A stretch of DNA of 54,637 nt from Paraglaciecola arctica (lineage in GTDB: Bacteria > Pseudomonadota > Gammaproteobacteria > Enterobacterales > Alteromonadaceae): assembly GCF_018861065.1 (NCBI RefSeq), contig NZ_JAHKQO010000002.1, positions 168,114 to 222,750 on the forward strand, read 5' to 3'. The position numbers and the translations under genes were made by a program. Shown here one piece after another: positions 17,450 through 26,738 of the stretch (its first letter is position 1; each line of letters starts with the position of its first letter). The notes under the pieces are model-generated. The model was not told the origin of the DNA. It worked only from the letters and a program-made list of their open reading frames with translations, and did no database searches.

Positions 17450-18040
17450 CTAAGATTTGTCGTCAGCACTTATTCGACTGGCGTCAGCACCATCTTGACC
17501 TTTATATTTAGCGTCAGCTCGGGCATTGTAAGGTTTTTCAGCGTGCCCCGACATCACTTCAAAACTGACTGCGCCAATTTTCATCATTGGTTTCAAGGCA
17601 AGTGGTAATTTTCCGCCATTAAAAAACTCTAAGACTATATTACCTTCCCAACCTGGATCGATTCTATGAGCAGTCACATGTACCATTAAGCCCAAACGCG
17701 CCAATGAAGACCGCCCATCTAACCACCCCACTACATTAGCTGGCAAAGTGATGGACTCATGGGTGACAGCTAGTGCTAATTCACCCGGATGCAAGAAAAA
17801 AGCCTTGTCATCTTCAAGCACAATTTCATCACTCATGACGGTATCTAAAGCCGCTTGCATCGATTCTTTTGAACCGCTTAAATCAATGTAAGGAGCCTGA
17901 TGATCTTCAAATACCCTGAATTTATTGCCAAGGCGAATATCCACTGTCACGCCACTTATTTGTTGGTAACTAGGTTGCGGTGATATTTTTATTTTTCCAT
18001 CTTGTAGATATTGATAGATATCTTTGTCGCACAATCGCAT
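17450..18040 (-). CDS. dcd: dCTP deaminase
   Basis: 196 aa (E. coli Dcd is 193). It deaminates dCTP to dUTP, the main source of dUMP for thymidylate in enteric bacteria. Diagnostic motifs are [12 protein letters not shown], the active-site [22 protein letters not shown] with its arginine and glutamate, and the C-terminal [16 protein letters not shown], which closes over the nucleotide. It lies divergent from metG. In several relatives an mrp/apbC gene sits between dcd and metG; none is present here. Confidence 0.97.
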   Translation of the reverse strand: MRLCDKDIYQYLQDGKIKISPQPSYQQISGVTVDIRLGNKFRVFEDHQAPYIDLSGSKESMQAALDTVMSDEIVLEDDKAFFLHPGELALAVTHESITLPANVVGWLDGRSSLARLGLMVHVTAHRIDPGWEGNIVLEFFNGGKLPLALKPMMKIGAVSFEVMSGHAEKPYNARADAKYKGQDGADASRISADDKS

Positions 18041-18388
18041 AGAAATTAGCTCGTTGATGATTGATTATAATGCTGGCAGTTAAACCAAATATATTATGTG
18101 CCGAAAGCTTACGCTATTTGCACCTTGTATAAGTAACATTATTTTGCCGTTTGTATGTTTAATTGTCGATAGGTAGCACTTATTGAATTACGCTTTGTTA
18201 AAAGCGTATCAGTCATACACGTCAGTATTTAGTTATACTAGGTGATTAACATATTCAACGGTGGATTAAAGTCGAACAAGCCCGACCACAAAATTTGTGT
18301 GATTGAAGTCGAATTTCGTAATGCAATGGAGGCGTATTTTCGCTACTATTTGCGACCTTTTTTTAAAACTCAATAAACATAAGTGACT
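18041..18388. other. Intergenic region between dcd and metG
   Basis: 348 bases without a gene. On the minus strand a -10 TATAAT (18064-18069) probably serves dcd. Towards metG there are a TATACT at about 18233, a 13-base dyad CACAAAATTTGTG (18287-18299) and the 6-base word GTCGAA twice. Both gene promoters should lie here; I see no other feature. Confidence 0.5.
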
Positions 18389-20416
18389 ATGGCTGAACAA
18401 ACTCGCAAAATTCTAGTAACCAGCGCCCTTCCCTATGCTAATGGTTCTATTCATTTAGGCCACCTTTTAGAGCATATTCAAACCGATATCTGGACTAGAT
18501 TTCAACGCATGCGTGGGCACAGTTGTTACAGCGTATGTGCAGATGACGCCCATGGTACACCTGTCATGCTTAAAGCCCAGCAGTTAGGTATTTCGCCAGA
18601 ACAAATGGTGACACAAACTCGTGATGAGCATCATGCAGATTTAGTCGATTTTGGTGTTGAGTATGATAATTATCATGTCACCCACTCTGACGAAAACAAA
18701 GAATTATGTGAGTTAGTATATGACCGCTTAAATGATGCAGGTTTTATTAGTAAACGTACTATCAGCCAGTTGTTCGATCCTGAAAAAGAAATGTTTTTAC
18801 CAGACCGTTTTGTGCAAGGTACTTGCCCTAAATGTGGTGCTGAAGATCAAAATGGTGACAGTTGTGACGTATGTAGTGCCACTTACGATCCAACAGAACT
18901 TATCAATCCACGTTCTGTGGTATCAGGCGCCGAACCTGTTTTGCGAGATTCTGAACATTACTTTTTCGACTTACCTCAGTTTGAAGGTATGTTGCAAGGC
19001 TGGCTGCAAAGCGATGCCATTCAACCTGAGATTGCCAACAAACTAAAAGAATGGTTTGAAGAAGGTATGCAGCAGTGGGATATCAGCCGTGATGCCCCCT
19101 ACTTTGGTTTTGAAATTCCTAATGCACCTGGTAAGTTCTTTTATGTATGGGTAGATGCGCCAGTGGGTTATATGGCCAGCTTCAAAAACCTGTGTGATAA
19201 AAATGGCCTTAACTTTGATGAATACTGGGGTAAAGATTCAGACGCTGAGCTATATCACTTTATTGGCAAAGACATTACCTACTTTCACTGTTTGTTCTGG
19301 CCTGCCATGCTTGAAGGCGCAGGGTTTAGAAAGCCAACAGGGGTTAACGTACATGGTTTTGTAACCGTTAACGGCGCCAAGATGTCTAAATCAAAAGGTA
19401 CCTTTATCAAAGGCCGTACCTATTTGGACCATTTAAACCCAGAGTACTTACGTTATTACTTTGCCTCTAAATTAAGTGATGCAGTTACCGACATTGACTT
19501 AAATTTTGAAGATTTTGCTCAAAAGGTCAATTCTGACTTAGTAGGTAAGGTGGTCAATATCGCCAGTCGTTGTGCTAGCTTTATCACTAAACGTTTTGAC
19601 GGCAAGTTGTCCACTAATGTGCTTGAGCCAGAACTAGTAGCTGAATTTCATCTGGCAGAAGCAAGCATTGCTACTGCATTTGAAAAGCGTCAATACCACA
19701 AAGCAATCCGCGAAATTATGGCTTTAGCTGATAAAGCTAACCAATTTATCGACGCCAATGCCCCTTGGGTGACCATCAAAGATGAGAGCAAACAGCAGTT
19801 CACCCATGATGTATGTTCATTAGGCATTAATTTGTTCCGTATTTTAGTGGTGTACTTGAAGCCAGTTGTCCCTACCCTGGCAGCTCAATCTGAAGCATTT
19901 TTGAATGACACCCTTAGCTGGGAAAGTTCACAACATGTACTAACAGATCACAGCATCAATAAATTTAAAGCCTTGATGCAACGGGTAGATATGGACAAAG
20001 TCAACGCTATGGTTGAAGACTCGAAAGAAAATTTAGAGCCAACGGTCACACTTGATCCAAACAGTCCACTGGCGAAAGATCCTATTGGTGAAACCATCAG
20101 TTTTGAAGATTTCGCTAAAATTGATTTGCGGATTGCCCGTATCGCCAAAGCAGAACACGTTGAAAAAGCCGATAAGTTGTTACGCTTAGAATTAGACTTA
20201 GGTGGTGAAACTCGGCAAGTCTTTGCAGGCATTAAATCAGCGTATCAACCCGAAGACTTAGAAGGTAAGTTAACGGTAATGGTAGCTAACTTAGCCCCTC
20301 GTAAAATGCGCTTTGGCATGTCTGAAGGTATGGTGTTAGCTGCAGGGCCTGGTGGTGAAGACTTATGGATCTTGAATCCTGAAGAAGGCGCTCAACCTGG
20401 TATGAAAGTTAAATAA
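18389..20416 (+). CDS. metG: Methionyl-tRNA synthetase
   Basis: 675 aa. Class I synthetase that charges tRNA-Met. The HIGH motif appears as HLGH in [12 protein letters not shown]. The zinc knuckle is [17 protein letters not shown] (residues about 146-162), KMSKS is in [10 protein letters not shown] near residue 331, and the C-terminal EMAP-like tRNA-binding domain starts near [14 protein letters not shown] at 18389 was preferred to the GTG two codons earlier. The length equals that of full-size dimeric gammaproteobacterial MetG. Confidence 0.98.
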   Translation: MAEQTRKILVTSALPYANGSIHLGHLLEHIQTDIWTRFQRMRGHSCYSVCADDAHGTPVMLKAQQLGISPEQMVTQTRDEHHADLVDFGVEYDNYHVTHSDENKELCELVYDRLNDAGFISKRTISQLFDPEKEMFLPDRFVQGTCPKCGAEDQNGDSCDVCSATYDPTELINPRSVVSGAEPVLRDSEHYFFDLPQFEGMLQGWLQSDAIQPEIANKLKEWFEEGMQQWDISRDAPYFGFEIPNAPGKFFYVWVDAPVGYMASFKNLCDKNGLNFDEYWGKDSDAELYHFIGKDITYFHCLFWPAMLEGAGFRKPTGVNVHGFVTVNGAKMSKSKGTFIKGRTYLDHLNPEYLRYYFASKLSDAVTDIDLNFEDFAQKVNSDLVGKVVNIASRCASFITKRFDGKLSTNVLEPELVAEFHLAEASIATAFEKRQYHKAIREIMALADKANQFIDANAPWVTIKDESKQQFTHDVCSLGINLFRILVVYLKPVVPTLAAQSEAFLNDTLSWESSQHVLTDHSINKFKALMQRVDMDKVNAMVEDSKENLEPTVTLDPNSPLAKDPIGETISFEDFAKIDLRIARIAKAEHVEKADKLLRLELDLGGETRQVFAGIKSAYQPEDLEGKLTVMVANLAPRKMRFGMSEGMVLAAGPGGEDLWILNPEEGAQPGMKVK

Positions 20417-20430
20417 ATCTATAAATGAAC

Positions 20431-20476
20431 AATCCAATCACTGCTTTGCTGTTCAGCACTATGTAGTGATTGGATT
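20431..20476 (+). terminator. Stem-loop after metG
   Basis: A perfect 12-bp inverted repeat AATCCAATCACT / AGTGATTGGATT with a 22-base loop lies 14 bases after the metG stop, followed by TATTTCGTT. Only a weak U tract is present. Confidence 0.5.
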
Positions 20477-20500
20477 TATTTCGTTCAAGTTCCTTCCCAC

Positions 20501-20734
20501 TCACTTTCCAATAGGTAAATGACTCACAATGGCAGTAGTCGCCAGACCGGCTGATTCTAATGAGCTTTTATTGCTAGAGTCTGATTAACCAGTTTTAGAA
20601 GCCTCTTCATTAAGCTCCTTAGTTAATGGCGTCAACACCTTAGTGATCACAATAGAAGTAGGTTTTAAGATAATTAAATAACCAATCACTAAGGCTAAAT
20701 GTTGATAGGTAATAGTTTTATTCAATGCCGCCAT
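20501..20734 (-). pseudogene. Remnant of a small membrane protein, interrupted by TAA
   Basis: On the minus strand an ATG at 20734 (AGGGG about 12 bases upstream) opens 49 codons with one hydrophobic segment (LALVIGYLIILKPTSIVI). They stop at TAA 20585-20587, and the same frame stays open to TGA at 20501 (SDSSNKSSLESAG and a short tail). The pattern resembles, from memory, the C-terminal membrane domain of DUF3307-type proteins, where a further GK-IG-LER and two more membrane helices would follow. I read it as a decayed fragment; a genuine 49-residue membrane protein is the alternative. It lies in an otherwise gene-free gap of 430 bases between metG and the methyltransferase gene. Confidence 0.4.
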
Positions 20735-20846
20735 TAATAATTAAATCCCCTTAAAAAATTGCCACCACATTTTTATGGCCTCAAGGGCCGAGGTTAGAAA
20801 GTCTATCAAGGCGGAGTAATTTGCGATTATAAAAAGGTAAAGGCGC

Positions 20847-21614
20847 TTACTTTTCGTTTTTTAGAGTCGTTTCTACTTGCATAGCACCGCTTCTGACACT
20901 TGCACCTACAGGTGAAAATTTAGTCTTAGCCTTCCAGTTTGGTTTAATTAACGATAATGGAATTTCTCGTTTTCGGGCCACGATCACATACATAGATGTG
21001 AACACTGACAAGTTTTGATGGCACCACAGGTTCCATTTGGAAGGTGCGTTAAATTTTCGATGTAAAAATAACTCATTAAACAACAGGCGCTTTACGTCGA
21101 CTACTTCGAAACCTAACAACTGCAACCAATCCTTCACCCTGGCGCAACTAAAAAATCGAGCGTCGTGTAATACACTGCCTTTATTGAAGGGTAGATATTT
21201 AAAAAGTCCACATAAACTTAAAGGATTGAACCCCGTTATGATCAAATAACCGTTAGGCATAATGGTTCTATCTACTTCACGAAGAATTTGATGGGGATCA
21301 TTGGCAAAATCCAACTCGTGAGCCAATAAAAATGCATCAACAGAGTTTTCGCTTATTGGTAAATCGGCTGATGATGCCACTATGTTGCTATAAGAATGCA
21401 TTTTTGAAGTGATATTGATTTGATGTTTTATAGGGCAAGAAGGCAGCTCAACCTGACTACTTAAATTGCCTAAACGAACCAAGTGATAACCAAAAAACTT
21501 CCGGCTTACTTCGCTAATTTGAGTTTCAATCAAAAATTTAAGATCTTCACCTAAAGGTAAATCTCGCCATAACTCTGGTTGAATAGGATGTTTATTGATT
21601 AACGCTGGTCTCAT
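20847..21614 (-). CDS. Class I SAM-dependent methyltransferase (YafS-like)
   Basis: 255 aa. The SAM-binding loop region is weakly conserved, but the family pattern is present: SSADLPISENSVDAFLLAHEL then DPHQILREVDRTIMPNGYLIITGFNP, as in methyltransf_11 proteins. It is divergent from gloB, the same arrangement as yafS-gloB in E. coli, which supports the YafS assignment. Substrate unknown. The C-terminus is basic. Confidence 0.88.
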   Translation of the reverse strand: MRPALINKHPIQPELWRDLPLGEDLKFLIETQISEVSRKFFGYHLVRLGNLSSQVELPSCPIKHQINITSKMHSYSNIVASSADLPISENSVDAFLLAHELDFANDPHQILREVDRTIMPNGYLIITGFNPLSLCGLFKYLPFNKGSVLHDARFFSCARVKDWLQLLGFEVVDVKRLLFNELFLHRKFNAPSKWNLWCHQNLSVFTSMYVIVARKREIPLSLIKPNWKAKTKFSPVGASVRSGAMQVETTLKNEK

Positions 21615-21677
21615 ATAATTTATGGTACTCTAAAAGCCATAAACTGTTAAACCTAATATTTTGAATGAAGGCGCACT

Positions 21678-22460
21678 ATGTCTGTAAACATGACCGTGAA
21701 CATTTTTCCTATTAAGGCATTTAATGATAATTACATTTGGGCCCTCGATAACCAAACTCACTGTATTGTTGTGGATCCTGGTGATTCAGCGCCGGTTCTA
21801 GAATTTTGCAAAAAAAACCAACTAACCCTTTGCGCAATTCTCATTACTCATCATCACTGGGATCATACCGGCGGTATAGACGCCCTAGTTTCGCGTTTTC
21901 CTGGCATTCCAGTGTACGGACCACACAACAAAACAATTAAACAAATTACCCATCACTTATCACAAGGTGATCGGATAGTACTGCCCAAACTCGATATAGA
22001 GTTTTCGATTATCGAGGTGCCAGGGCATACCTTAGATCACATCGCATATTATGGTGATAGCGGATTATTCTGCGGCGACACGTTATTTTCAGCTGGTTGT
22101 GGGCGTTTGTTTGAAGGCTCACCACAACAGATGTTTACTTCTTTAGCCAAATTAACTGCACTTCCAGCCAATACTGCTGTCTATTGCACTCACGAATATA
22201 CTTTGGCAAACATAGCATTTGCAGAGGCTGCAGAGCCAAACAATCAAGCTTTACTTGAATATAAGCAATGGGTTAAACAACAAAGAAAAAATAACAATGC
22301 CACTCTACCAACGAGTATTCACAAGGAATTAGCGATAAATCCGTTTTTACGTTGTTATAGCCAAGAACTTATCAGCAATGTTAGCCAGAATATGGGAGTC
22401 GAGGTAACATCAGAGCAAGACGTTTTTGCTTCGTTAAGAAGCTGGAAAGATAACTTTTAA
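21678..22460 (+). CDS. gloB: Hydroxyacylglutathione hydrolase (glyoxalase II)
   Basis: 260 aa. It hydrolyses S-lactoylglutathione from the methylglyoxal pathway. The metallo-beta-lactamase metal motif THHHWDHTGG, VPGHTLDHIAYY and FCGDTLFSAGCGRLFEG are intact, and the C-terminal RKNNNATLPTSIHKE binds glutathione. The ATG at 21678 has AAGG 6-7 bases upstream. It is followed by mltD as in E. coli. Confidence 0.97.
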   Translation: MSVNMTVNIFPIKAFNDNYIWALDNQTHCIVVDPGDSAPVLEFCKKNQLTLCAILITHHHWDHTGGIDALVSRFPGIPVYGPHNKTIKQITHHLSQGDRIVLPKLDIEFSIIEVPGHTLDHIAYYGDSGLFCGDTLFSAGCGRLFEGSPQQMFTSLAKLTALPANTAVYCTHEYTLANIAFAEAAEPNNQALLEYKQWVKQQRKNNNATLPTSIHKELAINPFLRCYSQELISNVSQNMGVEVTSEQDVFASLRSWKDNF

Positions 22461-22552
22461 TCAGTAAACTAAACCACGATGGCAGCCTCATTTGCGGCAT
22501 CGACTAAAAAGATAATAACAAATGAAAAAAATTAATAATTAAAGGAAACACT

Positions 22553-24223
22553 TTGCGTTCACATACACTCCTATCTTTAGCCCTAGTTGGTTCTTTGTCT
22601 GCATGTACTGCAACATCACCAAATGAAAATCAGGCAAGTCAGCTTGAGCAAGAACATCAAATAGCTGAGCAAATTTTAGTCTCCTGCGAGCAATCTAAAG
22701 AACAAGCTGAAGATCATTTTGATTGTGAGTCGGCTCAGTCTGGCACCATACCTATCACCCATCCTGTTGAACCGGTAGAAGTAGCGGTTGAGGTACCCGA
22801 AGAAATAGTCGAAGCTGCCGCTGAAATTGAAATTAAAGATTTATGGCATCGGGTACGCAGTCAACTTAGGTTTTCATTTGAAGATAACAAACGTATTGCC
22901 GCTCAGCGTAATTGGTATCTTCAACACCCTAGTTATATGAAACGTGTGGCTCTAAGAGCCAAACCTTTTTTACATTTGATAATCGAAAAAATTGAACAAC
23001 AAAATGTGCCTATGGAGTTAGCACTATTACCTATAGTAGAAAGTGCATTTGATCCTTTCGCCTACTCTCATGGGCGCGCAGCGGGAATGTGGCAATTTAT
23101 CCCTTCCACAGGTAAACGTTTTGGAATGAAACAAACCTGGTGGTACGACGGGCGTCGTGACGTTTTAGCTTCTACCCAAGGCGCAATTGATTATTTAAAC
23201 TATTTAGTTGAGATGTTTGATGGCAATTGGTTACACGCATTGGCGGCATACAATAGTGGCGAGGGCCGCGTACAACGAGCCATTAGGAAGAACAAAAAAG
23301 CGGGAAAACCTAGTGATTTTTGGAATTTAGACTTGCCCAAAGAAACCCGCGCCTATGTCCCCAAGCTACTCGCATTAGCCGACATTTTGGCAAATAGTGA
23401 AAAATACAGCTTTGATTGGCCAGTCATTGAAAACATTCCATTAACTGAAGAAGTTTTGGTAGGCACTCAGATAGACTTAGCCCTAGCCGCTGACATGGCC
23501 GGACTAACAGTTAAAGAATTACACGCACTCAACCCTGGATATAATCGCTGGGCTACGGATCCCCATGGACCGCATCATTTATTGTTACCGGTAGACAAGG
23601 TTGCTAACTTTCTTGATGAATTAGCCAAAACTGATAAATCTGAGCGCTTAAATTGGGTAAGACACAAAGTAAAAGGTGGCGATAGTTTGTTAAAACTCGC
23701 CAAACAATACCACACGACCACCGAGATCATTGGCCAAGTCAATGAGCTAAAAAGTAACGTAATTATTGCCGGTGAACATCTGATCATTCCAGTGGCACTA
23801 AAGTCCTTAGATTCTTACTCTTTGTCCCAAGAACAACGTTTAGTGACAACTCAATCAAAAAAAGGTGGCAGCTATAAACTGACTCATAAGGTTAAAAGCG
23901 GCGATACCTTTTGGGATCTAAGCCGTGAATATAAGGTCAACTTAAGACAACTTGCTAAGTGGAATGGGATGGCACCTACCGACACATTACGCCCAGGTAA
24001 AGAACTAGTGATATGGGTTAATGATGTAACTAAAGGGCAACGCGATGACGCCGTCATGCGCACACTTACCTACACTGTTCGCAGTGGAGATTCACTGGCA
24101 CGCATTGCTGGAAAGTTTAACGTTAAGGTCAGCGATTTACGAAAATGGAATCAAAGTAAACTGAAAAAGTATCTACAACCAGGACAGAAATTAAAAGTGT
24201 TTGTCGATGTAACTCGTACCTAA
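22553..24223 (+). CDS. mltD: Membrane-bound lytic murein transglycosylase D
   Basis: 556 aa lipoprotein, TTG start with AAAGGAAA upstream. The lipobox LSAC gives a lipidated Cys18. The SLT domain has the catalytic glutamate in PIVESAF near residue 163 and GMWQFIPSTGKRFG, followed by the AAYNSGEGRV motif. Three LysM repeats follow (starting near residues 370, 444 and 506), each opening with a VKGGD, VKSGD or VRSGD pattern. It cleaves peptidoglycan between MurNAc and GlcNAc in the periplasm. The acidic stretch at 60-95 (EPVEVAVEVPEEIVEAAAEI) is a flexible linker. Confidence 0.97.
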   Translation: MRSHTLLSLALVGSLSACTATSPNENQASQLEQEHQIAEQILVSCEQSKEQAEDHFDCESAQSGTIPITHPVEPVEVAVEVPEEIVEAAAEIEIKDLWHRVRSQLRFSFEDNKRIAAQRNWYLQHPSYMKRVALRAKPFLHLIIEKIEQQNVPMELALLPIVESAFDPFAYSHGRAAGMWQFIPSTGKRFGMKQTWWYDGRRDVLASTQGAIDYLNYLVEMFDGNWLHALAAYNSGEGRVQRAIRKNKKAGKPSDFWNLDLPKETRAYVPKLLALADILANSEKYSFDWPVIENIPLTEEVLVGTQIDLALAADMAGLTVKELHALNPGYNRWATDPHGPHHLLLPVDKVANFLDELAKTDKSERLNWVRHKVKGGDSLLKLAKQYHTTTEIIGQVNELKSNVIIAGEHLIIPVALKSLDSYSLSQEQRLVTTQSKKGGSYKLTHKVKSGDTFWDLSREYKVNLRQLAKWNGMAPTDTLRPGKELVIWVNDVTKGQRDDAVMRTLTYTVRSGDSLARIAGKFNVKVSDLRKWNQSKLKKYLQPGQKLKVFVDVTRT

Positions 24224-24243
24224 TAAAACGCGGTTGAAAAATA

Positions 24244-25269
24244 GTGCTTAACTTTAGTTATTCTAAACTTAAATCTAGCCACGAAGGACCGTGGATAATG
24301 CTCGATTTATTGATGCTCACTTTGCTGATCATCAATCTAATTTGGCTGCTATTTGACGGCTTGTTTGGCACTCAAGCGTTCAAGTCAATATTAGACTCCA
24401 TATCACCGGCTCTTATCTCAGCCTATACTCCTGTGCACAACAACTTTGTTCTCTACGATTTAGCTTTCGTGATCATATTTTTGACCGAGTTTTGTGTTCG
24501 TTGGGTGGCAGCTGTTGTTCGCAAAACTTATGTTCGTTGGTATTTTTTCCCCTTTATTCATTGGTACGATTTAATAGGTTGCATACCATTAGGCGGTGCC
24601 AGAATATTTCGATTCTTACGAATTTTTTCAATATTTTATCGACTTCAAAAATACCAAATCATCGATTTACGCAACAGCGCAATCTATCGCTTCACTCTAT
24701 TTTATTACGATGTATTGGTTGAGGAGCTCAGTGATCGAATTGTGGTTAAAGTGTTGACTGATGCACAAAAAGACATCGCCGCAGGCTCCCCATTAATTGA
24801 TGATATTAGCAAACAAGTCTTGGCTACTCGTTTGCCAATTTTGACCCAATGGTTGTCGTCAATCATGGTACATATAGGCGAGTCCATTGAGCACAACAAC
24901 CATGGTGAATCAGTTCGTAATCATGTTCAAAAAAGTGTTGGGAAAGCCGTGCGTGGTAACGCACAAGTATCGACTCTGAAAATATTACCTGTGCTTGGAA
25001 CAACAATAGAAAAAACCCTTGAACAGTCTGTCACTGATATAGTGACACAATCAATTATTAATTTATTGAAAGACATTACCCCAGATAAAATTGATGATTT
25101 TGTGGAGCATGGATTAGGTCGTTTTTCCAACGAAGACCATATGCTCGACCAAGAAGTGTTAATTATCGTTAATGAGTGTTTGGAGTTAGTTAAACAACAT
25201 GTGTCACAACAGCGTTGGAAGGATTCGTTTTCCAGTCAAAATAACTCGCAAGACACGTCAGTTAGTTAA
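24244..25269 (+). CDS. Voltage-sensor-like membrane protein of unknown function
   Basis: 341 aa, GTG start 20 bases after mltD. The N-terminal half has four hydrophobic segments (about 17-42, 67-88, 100-112, 118-136). The fourth carries spaced arginines (RIFRFLRIFSIFYRL) like an S4 helix, preceded by FFPFIHWYDLIGCIPL as in ion-channel S3. No pore helix or selectivity filter follows. The C-terminal 200 residues are soluble and helical, with several VTQSIINLLKDI-type segments. It resembles proteins annotated 'ion transporter' without a pore. It is probably cotranscribed with mltD; the role may be membrane sensing, which is inference. Confidence 0.7.
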   Translation: MLNFSYSKLKSSHEGPWIMLDLLMLTLLIINLIWLLFDGLFGTQAFKSILDSISPALISAYTPVHNNFVLYDLAFVIIFLTEFCVRWVAAVVRKTYVRWYFFPFIHWYDLIGCIPLGGARIFRFLRIFSIFYRLQKYQIIDLRNSAIYRFTLFYYDVLVEELSDRIVVKVLTDAQKDIAAGSPLIDDISKQVLATRLPILTQWLSSIMVHIGESIEHNNHGESVRNHVQKSVGKAVRGNAQVSTLKILPVLGTTIEKTLEQSVTDIVTQSIINLLKDITPDKIDDFVEHGLGRFSNEDHMLDQEVLIIVNECLELVKQHVSQQRWKDSFSSQNNSQDTSVS

Positions 25270-25358
25270 AAAGGATACCGTAGGTTTAATCCCAAAGAGT
25301 CAATATGCTAAAAAGCAACGAGCGAATGACACTCATTGCTTTATAAAACCAAACACAA

Positions 25359-25817
25359 TTAAACCGTTATGTTAATCAAAGATTCGCCTTCCGATAATCC
25401 AAATTTTTCTGCAAGTTGCGCAGTGATACTGGAGTTATCCGTGGCAGATTGGTCTTTTTCTTCGAACAAAGTTTCAAGATAATCCACCGCATCAGTCAAG
25501 TCTAAATTACTTGAACCACTAGGTGGTGGTGGCTGTCCAGATTCGGACGGTTTGGCACCAGCTAAATCACCAATTTCTCTAGCGTCGAAGCCTATTTCAG
25601 AAAGTTTGTCTGCAAAGGCCGAGTTTGGAGCAATACCTGCTTCGGAAAATGCTTCAACTATGCTGGCAGCATCGCTTTCCGTAAGGTTATCAGCATCATA
25701 ACCCGATAGAGTTTCTTCGATTAGCGATGTTTCATCGTCACTAAGACTAGACTGACCACCCGCGCCAGGAGGTGGTGGTGGCGGGCGGAAGTTTGTACTA
25801 CCTATTGAATCAACCAT
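25359..25817 (-). CDS. Polyproline, acidic protein of unknown function
   Basis: 152 aa, pI low. It has two proline runs, PPPPPPG near residue 12 and PPPPSG near residue 95. Between them are two related helical units (TSLIEETLSGYDADNLTESD and SIVEAFSEAGIAPNSAFADK) and a C-terminal helix pair (AVDYLETLFEEK, ITAQLAEKFGLSEGESLI). I recall similar polyproline proteins in Vibrio and Shewanella, without function. No signal peptide or membrane segment. It has its own promoter region and is monocistronic. Confidence 0.75.
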   Translation of the reverse strand: MVDSIGSTNFRPPPPPPGAGGQSSLSDDETSLIEETLSGYDADNLTESDAASIVEAFSEAGIAPNSAFADKLSEIGFDAREIGDLAGAKPSESGQPPPPSGSSNLDLTDAVDYLETLFEEKDQSATDNSSITAQLAEKFGLSEGESLINITV

Positions 25818-25930
25818 ACGTTTTTCCTTTTAATTTGAATTATGAATAAACACTCAAACATGATCACCCCACCCCGTTAACCTCGAATAATCATTTAAGC
25901 TAAGGTAGGTTAACAAATAGTCAGACATTG

Positions 25931-25952
25931 AAATGTGCAAACAATGTGCAAA
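25931..25952. repeat. Two direct copies of AATGTGCAAA, 11-base period
   Basis: AATGTGCAAAC then AATGTGCAAAT repeat in tandem between the divergent polyproline and M50-like genes. A period of 11 places both copies on one face of the helix, which could make a regulator site. Small and unproven. Confidence 0.35.
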
Positions 25953-26010
25953 TGAACCATTATTCATGGGGTTAGTCCAAACGTTTACCTTAAAATGAAT
26001 TGGTGACAAT

Positions 26011-26712
26011 TTGAAACTTAACCTTAAATTAATATTCATTATTGTGCCGATATGTACAGTCTTACCGCTGTCAGTTATTACTCATGAATTAGGGCACGCT
26101 CTAACCGGTGACGCATTAGGATGGGATCGCCCCACTATTTCCGTTTGGCCGGGTTGGCAGGTTTATCCCGAATTTAACAGTTCAAGCCAAGCAAATTGGC
26201 CGAGCAACGCAATAGCTCAAACAACATTTAGTTTTCATAGCACACAGTTAAGGATTGAAAACAGCCCAGCTTATCAAGCTCAAAACATTCAGTTTCAACC
26301 AGCAGGCATCGTTACTTCTGTTTCTGTGAGCGAAACAGAGAGTGCTTGGGTATCATTGATGGGCAGTGGTCTCAATTGGATATTATCAATTTCTGCATTG
26401 TGCGTTTTAGTGTTATTCAAGAACAATAAGACTATTCTAATTAGCTGTACGCCTTTTGCGCTGCTGTACTACGATTTAGTTTTTTATGCTTTATTGCCAA
26501 CATTTTTTGGATTACGACATTGGATATGGTGGGGAAGTCATCATGCTGAACCACTCTTAGCAATGACACAATTAGGGGTGAACCTAAATCTGGCAGTGGT
26601 CACTATCTGTCTAATCGCTTTATTACAGAGTGTGCTCACTCTAAAAGTGCTGACTGCACAATTCAATGGAATTAACTTACGCAATCAGCACTCATACGAT
26701 TTTTATTGTTGA
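26011..26712 (+). CDS. M50B-like integral membrane metalloprotease (HELGH)
   Basis: 233 aa, TTG start with GGTGA six bases upstream. The zinc motif HELGH is in VITHELGHALTGDALG right after the first membrane helix. A loop of about 90 residues follows, then LMGSGLNWIL, which fits the G-P-x-x-N helix of M50B-like proteases, and two further helices. There is no PDZ domain. The family is assigned from pattern, not from a named member. It is separated from cysS by only 27 bases (convergent), so it has no partner gene. Confidence 0.72.
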   Translation: MKLNLKLIFIIVPICTVLPLSVITHELGHALTGDALGWDRPTISVWPGWQVYPEFNSSSQANWPSNAIAQTTFSFHSTQLRIENSPAYQAQNIQFQPAGIVTSVSVSETESAWVSLMGSGLNWILSISALCVLVLFKNNKTILISCTPFALLYYDLVFYALLPTFFGLRHWIWWGSHHAEPLLAMTQLGVNLNLAVVTICLIALLQSVLTLKVLTAQFNGINLRNQHSYDFYC

Positions 26713-26738
26713 TTCAACCTCTAGACAGCTCGTGTTTT

